Shown here in pieces: positions 10,871 through 21,442 of a stretch of 64,000 bases of DNA. Position numbers and translations under genes: made by a program. Where the stretch lies: contig CM056875.1 in assembly GCA_029876055.1 (NCBI GenBank), positions 6,783,001 through 6,847,000 on the forward strand, read 5' to 3'. The notes beneath the pieces were generated by a model that saw nothing but the letters and a program-made list of their open reading frames with translations, was not told the DNA's origin and searched no databases. This DNA is from Madurella fahalii. Taxonomy: Eukaryota > Ascomycota > Sordariomycetes > Sordariales. Every line of letters starts with the position of its first letter. Positions within the stretch are counted from its first letter, which is position 1.

Positions 10871-12536
10871 TGATGTGATTTGCTCTTTTTCTTGTTGAGA
10901 AAGGACCGAGGATTGAATCTTGAGGACGACTTCAAGGGCTCCCCGCGGCGATGACAATTATCAGGTCAATGCCAAAACCTTGTCGGTGTTATAGACCTGG
11001 CAGAACCCGGAGTTGAGTGGTGTTTTTGTGCCTGAACCGAACTGCTGCCGCACACAGTTGTTTGCTATTTTCCATCTTCAAGTTCGAGTTCAGAGATGCG
11101 GGCGAGTTCATTTTGTAGATGACGCATTCGAAGCCCGTGTAGTTCTCTCGTTGTTGTATAGAATTAGCAATCTTCGATTACAAATGGGGGGAATTGTCAG
11201 ATTACTGTACTTTTCATGACGGGAGTACATTTTTACAGCGGAAGCTTGCTTCTATTGGCTACTTCACAATTTTCCAAGCGTACGAGTGGGATTGGTTGAC
11301 CGTCTGAGCACTGCGAAGGGCGCGCCTGCTTTGAAATCCAGCCGCTAATCTAGCCATTTTCGGCTTAGACATTCCGCACAAGAGCTAATCTGATTTAGGG
11401 AAACACGCATAAACTCCGGATTCTCCGAATTTCGATGCAGTTTGTCGCTTGTTTCAAAAGACACGGGCGTATCGGACGTTTCGCCCCGTATTTACGACTG
11501 AGTCACGCGATAGCAGGCCACGGCAAGCACATTCTATATTCCTCGGACATTAGGGCTAGAAGTGAAAGTCCCGCTTAGTAACTTGCGATTAAGTAACGAA
11601 TGCGACGGCATCGACTTCCGAGTTCCTTGATCAAGGCTGATGTCTGATCTACGATGACCTCAAGCATCGGCACTCAGCACGACATTCTTTCCCAACACCA
11701 AGACTTGAAGAATTTGACAGAAGGACCAGACCGGCGTTGCGGGGCAGACTTTCACCAACCGAACCCGAGGTCCCTGTCACCATTCAGACCGCATTAAGCA
11801 TATAATCGGTTACCTAGCAAGAGAAGGGGGTCATCTGACATTGCCTCGACCGTATAGCCCAGTGCTGGTAATTCCGGTTGATGGTGACATTATGACACCC
11901 TGCTAGGTACCAACCTGACTTACCAAGGCCATTATAAAACCCGGCTGACGCCACATTATGTTGTCAGCACAGAAACTATTGCAAGCGCTGAGTGATGCGG
12001 TCAGGGTATGGCAACATCATAACCAAGACCCCCCGGCCCCGGCTAGGGAGTCTCAACTTGTCAAGTACTCTACGGCTACTACCAATGTACCGCCTTCAAG
12101 CCTTGATGGTGCGGGCATGTGTGTGTGGTTAGAAGTGTAATCATGTCATTTTCGAACGCTATACTCGACGGTGTTGAGATTCATCAGTGGTATTGGCATT
12201 TCGAGGTTGCTGTAGACCATTAATCAGTAGTGACTCTGTCTGACGTTCCAAGTCAGCCTCTAATTATCACCGATCCTCTCCCATCTTAGCGAGTCTGGTG
12301 GATCTTATATATTGCCAAGAACTGCTAAATTCCGATACAAAGTCACTCGACCCATCGGCAGACAACAGGCAACAAGGGTTGCCGAGGAGACCCAAACTGT
12401 CAAGCCGATCCACGGCAGCACGTTGATAGGGACAAGCCCAAGATACCGGTGCTGCTGAGGCGTGGTGATAGATGACGTGTTTGCGAGACTCTGCTGGTTA
12501 TCCTATGTCTCGAAAGCGAGGCCTTAGAGCCGTAGG
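10871..12536. other. Long intergenic region, no gene recognised
   Basis: About 1.6 kb upstream of the MFS gene. Short frames at 11013-11219 and 11958-12140 show no domain and no splice logic. TCGGC pentamers occur near 11369 and 11666 only. The region marks the right limit of the left-hand oxidase/transporter block. Confidence 0.5.
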
Positions 12537-14180
12537 TCAATGAGCCGTGTCCGGTGGTAGCTTCTCCCCATCTCGGACGCTCCAGCTCTGTCTCTGTTCG
12601 TCAAGGGGCGCGGTCGGATTCGGCATCCCAGGCTGCAGCTCGCTGCCTGCTGGTGACGGAGTACAAGCACCAGGCCGTTGATGCTGGTATGAGCGTTTCT
12701 CCTTGGCAAGAAAGGCGTCGAACCAGGCTTTGATCTCGTCGCTAAGTTCTGGGACAGTGTGCCATCCCAATGAGCTGCTAACCTTTGCAGCCTCTTCGAC
12801 TTGTTTCATCTTGTCACACAACGAGGCTAGCTCTAAGCTTGTGTTAGAACCCTTTCATCAACAGAGCTGTCCGACTATGAGTGGGGAATTATACCTCTTG
12901 GTAAAGTGTCGGCATCACTGTGAATCACCGCTGGATGTCTTGCATATTCGGAAACACGGTCCTTTAGCTCCCGCAATGTAGCCAGATTGCGTCTCCTTTG
13001 GATTTTCCAAGTGCCACATGTTGGTATAAAATAGCTGGATAATGGACCCTTTCTGGACTTGAGGCCGGCTTCGATTCTCGCAAGCGAATTTAGGAAAAAG
13101 TGCACCGACTCGAGGACGGGGTTTGCGGGTCGCCGCCGTGGCCAAAAGAAGATCCTCGAGAGCCATGATGATGTTAGAAGCGAAGCTGGGGAGCCCTGCG
13201 AAGCTGCGGACTGCAAAGAGGTTCTCGGATTTTTGATCAGCTGCCAGAAACTGTGACTAAGATGAGCGTTACTCGATATTTGACAATTGCGTCTTGGCTG
13301 GCAAAGAGTGGCAATTTAGAACATCCTACTTGACTGTTCCCTGCGTTGTCGAGTGTACTGGCTTTCCCGGCTCACACTCCCCAGAGAATGTCGACCCAAA
13401 ATCTGCTTCCGGGGGATCCAATGCCATATTGTGAGCCAGCGGTTGTGCCATGGGGCTGCGTTGACGGCGTTCAAAAAGGTTTGGGAAACGACCATTAACG
13501 GGCATGGTACTGCGAACGGTACTGTTGATACGAATGAAGGAGACGACAGTGGTCGGCAGGGAGCAAAGCCGACAGAAAAAGAGAACGATGGGCTTGGGGT
13601 TATCCAGCTGCCTGGCACAGCCACGCTGGATTGCTTAAGACAAGCCATTTGTGGCACGGATAAATCCTCGGTTGCATCAAGTCCTATCAAGCCCTGGGAG
13701 CTGACAGCGTTCCCCGCATTGCATTGGCTTTGCCAAACTTACGGCGTCGAGTTGATCAAATAAAAAGCCTCGAAGTCCTTGGCATGCGGGATGCAGCCAG
13801 TGCCTAGAAATTCAGGTGGACGATCATGAGAAAAGTCGATGGGCGAATCGCAATAATATGCTGTTTCTGAGACTGGGCTAACCACTCGGGTGACAGTACT
13901 GCGACAGCATCATTGCGAGTCCGCCATCTGCGCAAAGTTGAGCAATTGCCAGTTCGAGCTGCCGGAGTCCAATGTCCCGCGACTCGATGGCATACTGGGC
14001 TGACATGACACCACATACTGAGCTGCCAATGGTCAAAATGGCAACCATAACACCTGAAATCCAAAACAGTACCAGGTTGAGCAGATTTGGGCCCCTCCTG
14101 CTAGTCCTCCAGAACTGTCGCACCCCGCAAGGCGACTCATTCAACACCTCTGACACTGGTGCAGGGGTCAACGTTGCCAC
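12537..14180 (-). CDS. Uncertain multi-exon hypothetical gene, possibly membrane-anchored
   Basis: Not recognised. The best-supported part is a junction on the minus strand. The frame running through ATLRELKDRVSEYARHPAVI (about 12,925-12,985) ends at a GTATAA donor. It joins an acceptor after TTCTAACACAAGCTTAG to the frame containing LCDKMKQVEEAAKVSSSLGW, which runs to a stop at 12537. A TTCTAAC branch-like site supports this intron. Further upstream on the same strand (13878-14180) a frame shows one strongly hydrophobic segment, LVLFWISGVMVAILTIGSSV, followed by an amphipathic stretch. How the pieces connect across 13220-13870 is unclear and no start codon is convincing. It may be a decayed gene, or two separate ones. 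The C-terminal tail is Pro/Gln/Ser-rich. Confidence 0.3.
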
Positions 14181-14247
14181 CGAGGTGCATAGGTGTAGGA
14201 CTGTGCCTAAGTAGTAGCTTAGGTATGTACCTAGTTATAGCTGCCCA

Positions 14248-14601
14248 ATGAAACAGCACGTTAGATGGATTTTCCCCCGCACCCATCGTAGCGTTGCACT
14301 CTTCATCTCATCTGCCATCGTTAGACTGGGTTTGGCAGACCGACTGTACCCTAGCTGCAACTCACGACTAAGGCCGACGATGCCGTCACGCTTACTGGTC
14401 TTCTTCTTCCTGATCCGCTCCCTCACTTGGATTCTGGGCTATTGTATCCTCTTGGGACTGAAATTGATATCCTTGCTGCTACACATCGTTATCTTGCTGC
14501 TGTACCTCCTGGTTGCTTTCTTCTCACGTCATGCTTCAGAGGATGAACTCTGTTCAGAGGGTGGGAAACCTGTGGCCGGGCCCAGTTCTAGCCTAACTTG
14601 A
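14248..14601 (+). CDS. Small hydrophobic protein or first exon of the HET-domain gene
   Basis: Open frame of 117 residues from the ATG at 14248, or 73 from the ATG at 14380. The second Met is followed by about 45 strongly hydrophobic residues (LLVFFFLIRSLTWILGYCIL onward), enough for one or two membrane helices, then a short polar tail. It lies directly upstream of, and in the same direction as, the HET-domain reading frame. An intron ending at the acceptor 14673-14675 could link them, although I find no strong in-phase donor. Function unknown. Confidence 0.3.
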   Translation: MKQHVRWIFPRTHRSVALFISSAIVRLGLADRLYPSCNSRLRPTMPSRLLVFFFLIRSLTWILGYCILLGLKLISLLLHIVILLLYLLVAFFSRHASEDELCSEGGKPVAGPSSSLT

Positions 14602-14675
14602 AGCCGCACCGCTCGGACGCGTCCATATCGAGAGTAAGAATCCAACTTTGTTAAGAGGTACTTAGTAACCCTCAG

Positions 14676-16670
14676 GCTCAACAATCGCACAGATATGCAT
14701 CCGGGCCAGATGAGAGTGAAAATACCACCCTATGTCCGCTATGTAACCAATTTACCGACGACCTCAACCTAGCAAAACCAGAGGATTATTACTATGATCC
14801 AGGACGCTGGTCCCGAGGGAACTCAAGCATCGGCCCCGGCTTTCAACACCATATGAGTCTCGGGAGCCTATCCGCAAGCTCTCGGAAATGTCCCATGTGC
14901 CTTGTGCTTCTTAGCGCTCTCCAATCTGTCCCTGGAATTGAGAGCTTCGTCACCTAAGAACGGCTCCATTTATTTCCATGGCGGAAATGTCACCTGCAGC
15001 TCACCCCGTCCATACCGGACAAAGGCATCACCATCGCCCTATCGTTTGCCTCGGAAATCCGTCCTGGTTTCTCCGACTGGTCCAAGCAGTTCCGGCGAAA
15101 GTTCCCCCAGTTCGTCAACATATATCATCCAGCGGGATTCCATCAGCCCATCCGAACCCACGGGAGCGATTCGCCAGAAGCATTTCAAAAGATGCGGGAC
15201 TGGTTGCGGGACTGCCTGCACAACCACCCTAGCTTCCAGAAAATGCTACCAGACGCAGAACACTCCCGGCGCGCTTTATCGACGTGGGTGTGGCGGATTG
15301 TGGCGCTTCCCGCACTGCGCACACCCTCGTCAGAGTTCGGGGCAACGCCCTACGCTGCGCTAAGCCACTGCTGGGGTGGCGATATCCCAGGGAAGACGGT
15401 GAAGAGAAATGTAGAAGCTCGAAAGTTCGGTATTCCCAATCGGGATATCGCCCTCACCTTTCGAGATGCGATCCGGATCACTCGGGAGCTGGGGATACGT
15501 TATCTCTGGATCGATGCGCTCTGCATCATCCAGGACTCGGCCGAGGAATGGGCTCAGGAATCGGTCAAAATGATGTCGTTGTACGCCAGGGCAACCGTGA
15601 CCATCTCGGCACTGGAAGCCCGGTCGAGCTCTGCCGGGATTCTCAAGCGACAGAGCATCCCGTTCGCCGTGCTGAGCGACGACTACGTCGCCCAAATGAA
15701 CCTCCGACCTTTCCCCGAGTCTCTAGGCGAGTGTCCGCTGGACAGCCGTGCGTGGTGCATGCAAGAGAGGCTCCTGGCGCCGGCGATCCTACATTTTGGA
15801 GAGGAGCAAATGTTTTGGAAGTGCCGCATTCACCAGGCCTACGAGGACGGGAGGGTCGACCCGGAAGGAACCTGGTACTACGACAACGTGAGCAGCTTTA
15901 TGAAACTGCGCAAGTCGATCAATCTCGGGACCACCGGCGAGTGGGGCACCTGGTACCATATTGTTGAGGACTACTCAAGGCGGAATCTGACCGTAGCGTC
16001 GGACAAGCTGCCCGCCATTGCCGGAGCGGCCCAGACGTTCCGCGAGGCGCAGTCTTGCCGGACGGCCCCGACATATGTTGCCGGTCTCTGGAAGCAAGAC
16101 ATCAGGCGCGGCATCGCCTGGGGGGCTCACTATCACCACGGAGCCAACCGCAAAGTCGGGGGCTACGCAAGCGACAGGTGCGCCGTCCTCACCAGGCCGC
16201 GCCAGCAACGTGCGCCGAGCTGGAGCTGGGCTTCGGTCGACAGCCAGGTTGCTTTCCGTTGGCGGGGGGACCATGACCTGAAGCTGGACGTCAGGATGGC
16301 CAGAGGCGAGAATAATTTGATGGAGGCAAGCCCAGCTGGGACGCTCGAGGTTTGGGGCACCCTTGCTTCGGTCCTCTACTGTCCACCGGCAGAAAAGAGC
16401 CATGATGTTGGGTGCTTGGCGTTTGGCTCCGATCCAGACCCGAGCGACCGTTCCAAAACTCTGCCTGGTTGTGTGCTGGATACACATCGTGATCAGCCAC
16501 GCGCTTGTTGGGCGGTCAACATCGGCACACATTCGGATCAACTCTGGCTCGTGCTGCATCTACGAGAAGATGGGCTTTTCGAAAGAATCGGGTTATGCAC
16601 CGGGAACTTTGCTGGCCAGTCTTTTGTTTCGGACGACACTTTTGTGGAAAAGAGGGTGTCTATTGTCTGA
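14676..16670 (+). CDS. HET-domain (heterokaryon incompatibility) protein, start uncertain
   Basis: Fungal self/non-self recognition family whose activation typically triggers programmed cell death. The HET signature is clear: YAALSHCWGG at about 15350, GIRYLWIDALCIIQD about 50 codons later, then an RAWCMQERLLAPAILHF segment. Upstream in the same frame lies the Cys-rich N-terminal region usual in the family (CPLCNQ and CPMCLVLL). An in-frame TAA at 14955-14957 interrupts this extension. It is removed exactly, in phase 0, if 14949-14999 (51 nt, GTCACC...CTGCAG) is an intron; otherwise it is a nonsense mutation and translation would have to start internally, e.g. at the ATG at 15192 (492 residues). 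The frame from 14676 begins just after an AG acceptor, so an upstream exon is likely. HET genes commonly sit in variable regions. Confidence 0.8.
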
Positions 16671-17189
16671 CAGCATTTTGTAGGCCTCCACGTAAAGGTA
16701 GACAGGGCAAGTTGTCACGGAGATGGGAGAAAGGGTTGAGGCAACCTCCTAGTAGACAAGAAACCGACCCCTTCATCGTCGACTATGCATCTTGCGCACT
16801 GTTGGTCGAATCGTCTTAGCCCTGCACCGCACACATGTGAACCACCGCCTCGTCCAACTGTCTTCTCGTCATCTCCGAGAATCACCACTCGAGGTAATCC
16901 TCGTTTGCTGGCTGAGATATGCTCTATCTTATTTTCCTATTTCCCTTATCTAAGGGGATAGCGCAGGAGAAGTGTTGGATACAAGAGGTTTTGGGGATAA
17001 GGCTGCAAGGCATCAAGGCTTGGCCATATGGATAAAACCACATCCACCCGATAGACCGAAACTTCCGCAGAACAACAATCAGCAGAATACACGCTGTATC
17101 TGATAGTAGCCGACTTGCTATACAAGTACGTTATAGATTTTTATAGTTCGTATATACTTATAACTTACAGGTAGTACTGCTAATGTATA
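16671..17189. other. Intergenic sequence leading into the transposon relic
   Basis: No gene. Base composition shifts from mixed to AT-rich near 17100, where the decayed retroelement begins. No target-site duplication or long terminal repeat could be picked out by eye. Confidence 0.5.
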
Positions 17190-18150
17190 ATCTTTAGTAC
17201 GAAAAGACTTTAATAATAGTGAGAAGTTATTTGTTATACATTGGATAGTTAAGTCTAGATTTCTTGAGCCTCTGGGAAAGAATGTGACTAGGTATAGTCG
17301 TCCTTCCTCGTCTTGTTGTCCTACGTATCTCCCTATAGTGTATTCGAGGTCCCAGCCTCTATCTCAAAAGGTGTAGTTAGGTCTATGAGAACTATGGTAG
17401 AGTCTTCGAGTATCATGTTCTATAGTTACTAGAAGGCTACTTCTTATTTTTCATTAAAACAGAACTCTAAGTCTTTCTTAGTAAGTTCATATAAAGATCT
17501 GAAGAATTTTTTTTTCGAAATTCTACGTCTAAAAGACTATCCGTCAAGGGTACGAGATATCCTAAATAGATTAAGATAGACCTAGCCAAGATCAAGGCTA
17601 TAAAAGAATAGCCGACGCTAACAAACCTAACCAAAGTACGAAACTTTATTAGATTCGTTAACTTTTACCGGATTATTGTCTGAAATTTTCTTCTATGCTT
17701 TCTTATAGACAATTCATAGTAATGGAGTACATCTAGTACTCTTTATTATGTTCCTTGTAATTCCTAAGGGCCTTCAAGTAGACTAATATATTATCCAGGT
17801 AGTATACTACAAACTCGTCCATGAATCGTCGAATAACGTGGTCCACCAACGCCTAGAAAGTTACGAGAGCATTAGCTAGTTCCAACGGCATTACGAGGTA
17901 CTTGTAGTGCCCGTAAGATGCCTTCCATTCGTCTCCCTCCTTGATGCGTACATGGGCGTACTCGGTCGGAAAGTTCAGACGTGTGAAGTATTGTACTCCT
18001 GCCAGCTGGTCCTGTAGCTTGGTAATGAGTGGCAATGGGTAGCGGTTCTTTACCGTCTGTTCGTTCAGCTGCGGTAGTCAACACAGAAACGCAAGGCCCC
18101 GTTCTTCTTAGGAACAAAGAAGACTGGTAACCTGCGGGGGAAGTTGATGG
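17190..18150 (-). mobile_element. Decayed Ty3/gypsy (Tf2-like) LTR retrotransposon fragment, RIP-mutated and internally inverted
   Basis: Remnant of a reverse transcriptase-RNase H polyprotein. On the minus strand from about 18130 downward, two frames carry RT blocks: FVPKKNGALRFCVDYRS, then after a frameshift LPLITKLQDQLAGVQYFTRL and GHYKYLVMPLELANA. The polymerase box reads YLDNILVY instead of YxDD. Further down (17460-17200, minus) comes the RNase H-adjacent region (TPFEIEAG and relatives) with many in-frame stops. Between them, 17540-17690 reads on the plus strand instead (KVRNFIRFVNFYRIIV, normally VRSFLGFANFYRRFI), so this piece is inverted. Asp to Asn and Trp to stop changes fit C-to-T/G-to-A mutation by RIP. 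Inactive; no LTRs found. Confidence 0.8.
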
Positions 18151-18631
18151 CCTGATGTGTTGATACCAGCTCCCGTGATAGTTAGCACCCTGGAGGTGGC
18201 ATTAAATATCCTCGCGATGCTTTGTAAATGTAGATTGTCATCCGGTTGCACGTGGGTGATGGTCATTTTGTACCAGCGCGAAACAGCAATTGGCCGGTTA
18301 AGAGATGGTGAAGAGGATTCGTAAATTGGTAAGTCAAGGGCAAATATTAAAAGAGAAGGAGGGGAAGGAAGGAGACTAAGAGCGAGAGGGCATTATATAC
18401 TCTGGAAAATTCCTGGCATCCCAGACCTCGACCACACCAGCTGGGTTCGAATGGCCATTGTTTCCAATTGAAAAGCCAAGTGATAACTGCCTACCCGATC
18501 TCCTCCCGAACCTTCCCCAAAGCAATTGGTCTGGGTAGACAGGTGAATACCATGTTCCAGCCCTAGACCCTTCACCTTGATCAGCCCAATCAGCTAGCGA
18601 ACACGAAGGTAAAGAACCAAAATATCCCGAG
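18151..18631. other. Intergenic region between retroelement relic and C2H2 gene
   Basis: Downstream of the zinc-finger gene's stop codon. Frames at 18376-18756 are antisense or 3' extensions without domain features. Nothing else supported. Confidence 0.5.
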
Positions 18632-19446
18632 CTACTCAGTACCCGATTCCTCAGCATCCGTATACGTGCAGCCGATGGGCTGGCCGGCAACCGCCTCCTT
18701 GGCGGCAGCAGACGCACCGACGGAACCTCCCCCCTGAGCCTGAGGAACAGCTGCATGCATCTTGCCCGCTCGCACCATGTGTTTCTTGACCCAGGCCTTG
18801 CTCATCTTATGGTAGCCGCGGAAGTGCTGCAGGAGGTGATCACGGCGCGCGAAGCGCCGTTCTCCCTCGCAGTACTCACAGACGTGCGACGGAGCAACAA
18901 TGGCGGTGGCTGCCGCAGGGCAGACACGGGCATGGCGACCCAGCGAGTCGGAACGGCTGAAGCGCTTGCCGCACTGCAAGCATTTGAGCCGGTTGTCAGG
19001 GGCCGGGCTCCGCCGCGGCACGGTGGATGGGCCGGCATGCAGGTTTCCGGTCTGGACGTGGGTCCAGCTGGGCGAACCGATAAGCATGCTCTCCGCCTGG
19101 ACGGGAGTCGAAGATGGCCAGGCGTTCAAAGTAGTGATGGGGAAGGCTGTCCAATCATTTGCAGACGACGACCCGTTGCCGTGGTACTCTCTGCTTTTAT
19201 GCCGATCACGTTAGCGCTTTTTTTTTTAAAAAAAATCCCCTACCACGCATGCTGCGGGAGTGTCTCGGAAAAACCAATGGAGTGGAAATTGGCCGGATCC
19301 ATGGCAGGGTCAGTTCGGTCCCAATTGGTTGAGAGCAATACAGGTGTGGTGGTGGTGTCGCTATTCCAAAGGGCGGCATCAAGGCTGGTGAGGTACTCCT
19401 GCATCCGGAGGTACATGGCGCCATCAGTCGGGGGCAGCTCGGACAT
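18632..19446 (-). CDS. C2H2-type zinc-finger protein, putative transcription factor
   Basis: Predicted nuclear DNA-binding protein of 254 residues from exons 19446-19244 and 19193-18632. The 50-nt intron carries a GCTAAC branch site. Two zinc fingers lie in the second exon: CLQCGKRFSRSDSLGRHARVC, in which the last ligand would be Cys, and a finger from CEYC to HFRGYH about 15 residues further on. The linker and the RSD/ARRD recognition-helix pattern resemble fungal two-finger regulators. The N-terminal exon is acidic and Ser/Thr-rich. The start codon is the ATG beginning MSELPPTDGAMYL; the frame is open further upstream without an ATG. It sits 0.5 kb from a retroelement relic, and a role in the nearby pathway is unproven. 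Confidence 0.7.
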
Positions 19447-20447
19447 GGCGGTACGCGTGCTTTTTGATGTGAGGGTCGACAAAGTGGTTGCAGCGTGCAG
19501 GTGACAGATGGTCGTGGGGTCCTCGGCCCTTTCAGTTGCTCTGCTCGTGAGCCAGGGGCTGGGAACGTATCGCTTGTTCCAAACGATACTGCAGTACTGA
19601 GAGATTTAGTATCACAGTTCTGATGCAACAGGGTGGACTAATGCAGCAGGGTGGATGCATGCAGCAGGGTGGATGCAGGCTCGATATTACTCAACCTCTC
19701 TCAACCAACCGTGTTTGTGAAGCTTGGGAATCGTTCCATTGCCCCGTTTGAGCTCATGTCGGTGATTCATCTACGGTAATGGCTTGAGATAGCCTTCACT
19801 ACCAAGGAGCGTAAAGCAGAATTTATGTAAGTCAACGTACGCACTTACGGGACACCCGACATCCGGGACAGTCCCCAGGATTACACCGTCATTCTACCCA
19901 CCCACTTCAACTTACCGTAACTCAATCACCATATTTTCAGCACTTCTTCGTCAATTACTTTTAAGAACGTAGCAGAGACAGAGGCACTTGATCGTTATCA
20001 GCGCCGTCATGGCCCGGTTGCTCTAGATTTTGTTTGAGCTTTTGATCAGCTTGCATTAGCTTAGATTTTTCTATCCTGACCCTTTGAGCTTCGCCTTTTC
20101 CTGACAAAACGCAAATGAAACCACAAAGCCTAACCACCCCAAGTCTTATGTGGTGTGACCAATCACGCTGAATAATCATCAGGTGACAAGCTAGGCGCAC
20201 TTGCACATTGTAGGTCCCGAGGATAGTATCGTGGATTCACAGCCTACGACTAACAAACAGCCTATGACTAAAAAGAGCGCGCAGCTCAAGTTAACGTCCC
20301 CAACCCCGCTGGGCAGATATGATCGAGCCGCCTTTCCCCGCGTCACGCCCTTCTTGCTTTTGCCGCCCCTTACCTCCTCAACTGCTTACCCCTTTTACAC
20401 ACCAACTCTACATATGCCTAGAACCCACCGCTGGCAATAATCCATCA
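19447..20447. other. Intergenic region upstream of the C2H2 gene and of the methyltransferase
   Basis: Divergent spacer of 1 kb. Holds the short tandem repeat listed separately at 19623-19676. Otherwise no coding or RNA feature recognised. Confidence 0.5.
19623..19676. repeat. Three-copy 18-bp minisatellite
   Basis: Three direct copies of an 18-bp unit (consensus ATGCAGCAGGGTGGATGC) at 19623-19640, 19641-19658 and 19659-19676. The last two copies are identical and the first differs at three or four positions. It lies about 180 bp upstream of the C2H2 gene start. Confidence 0.85.
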
Positions 20448-21442
20448 TGCCCTGGAACCTGAAAGACCGCGTCAACGCGTACACTGAGACTACCGAAATC
20501 CGATACGCCATTTGGGGTGCGAAGCATGGCCTGCAGCCGCTCCTCCACTTTCCCGCTAACCGCACCGTGTCATAGCGCTGTGGGCGGGCTCCAAAGAAGC
20601 CTTTCGTAATGGCGGATTCCGCGCTCTCCTCGACATTCGCGCGCTGCAAGACGCTGGCTTCCATCTATGGTACAAGACGTTGAGTCCGTTATATTTTCTG
20701 CCCATTATTCAGCACGACCCAGCACAGAATTATCCTGACTTAGTTTCTGTGGGACAGATGTATTTGCTCTTGAATTCGAGCAGACGAAGACGCCACTCCC
20801 AAAGCTGATATCCGCCGCCGATGGGGTCGTGCTCGAAATCGGACCCGGTATCGGCAACCAGCTGCGACGGTTCGATAAGAGCAAGGTGACCCGCGTCGTT
20901 GGCGTCGAGAGCAACCCCCATTTTATTCCAGATCTCCAGGACCAAGTGCGCGATCAGGGGCTGGAGGGCATCTACGAGATCGCGGCGTGTCACGTGGAGG
21001 ACAGCGACATCCTCGAGAAGCACGGCATCAGCGCTAACAGCGTCGATACCGTCATAAGCGTCCAGGTCCTGTGTTCAGTCCATGATCCGGTTGCCGTTAT
21101 GAAAGAGATGTACCGCGTGCTCAAGCCTGGTGGCAAACTGATCTTCTATGAGCATTACCGCAGCTCGGATTGGCTCACCGCCGCAGTGCAATGTAAGCGA
21201 AAGCTGTTCTTCACACGACAGATCAGAGGCACGGTGCTGATTCTGATCCTATGACAGATTTATTGAACCCTCTATGGAGCTTCCTGCTCGGAGGATGCAA
21301 TATGACCCGGGATACGAAGGCAAACGTGGCTGCGGCAGGCGAGTGGGAGAACCTCGCCAGTATGGAAGTCGATGAGAATCCCTGGACCACATTCCCAAGG
21401 GCGTGGGGAGTACTGATCAAGCCCGGCAGTGAACGGGCTTAA
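20448..21442 (+). pseudogene. SAM-dependent methyltransferase (Methyltransf_11 type), probably frameshifted
   Basis: Class I methyltransferase, soluble. The core domain is intact: SAM motif I VVLEIGPGIGNQ near 20830, the acidic GVESNP after it, and the post-motif VLKPGGKLIFYEH. A good intron (GTAAGC...GACAG, about 21192-21255) joins AAVQ to the C-terminal exon that ends WGVLIKPGSERA. At the 5' end, MPWNLKDRVNAYTETTEIRY starts well at 20448 but runs into TAG near 20574. The open protein-like frame then continues one base out of register (ALWAGSKEAFRNGGFRALLD). It reaches the core through a plausible intron (GTTGAG...CTTAG, about 20680-20747). No intron explains the register change near 20570, so a single-base indel or a sequence error is likely. 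If the frameshift is not real, this is a normal gene. Confidence 0.6.

Noticed and set aside
13353..13763. Plus-strand 136-codon frame
   Set aside because: No domain; overlaps an equally plain minus-strand frame; codon pattern not convincing on either strand.
18755..19504. 249-codon plus-strand frame
   Set aside because: Antisense to the C2H2 gene, which has zinc-finger motifs and a proper intron; the plus frame has no domain.
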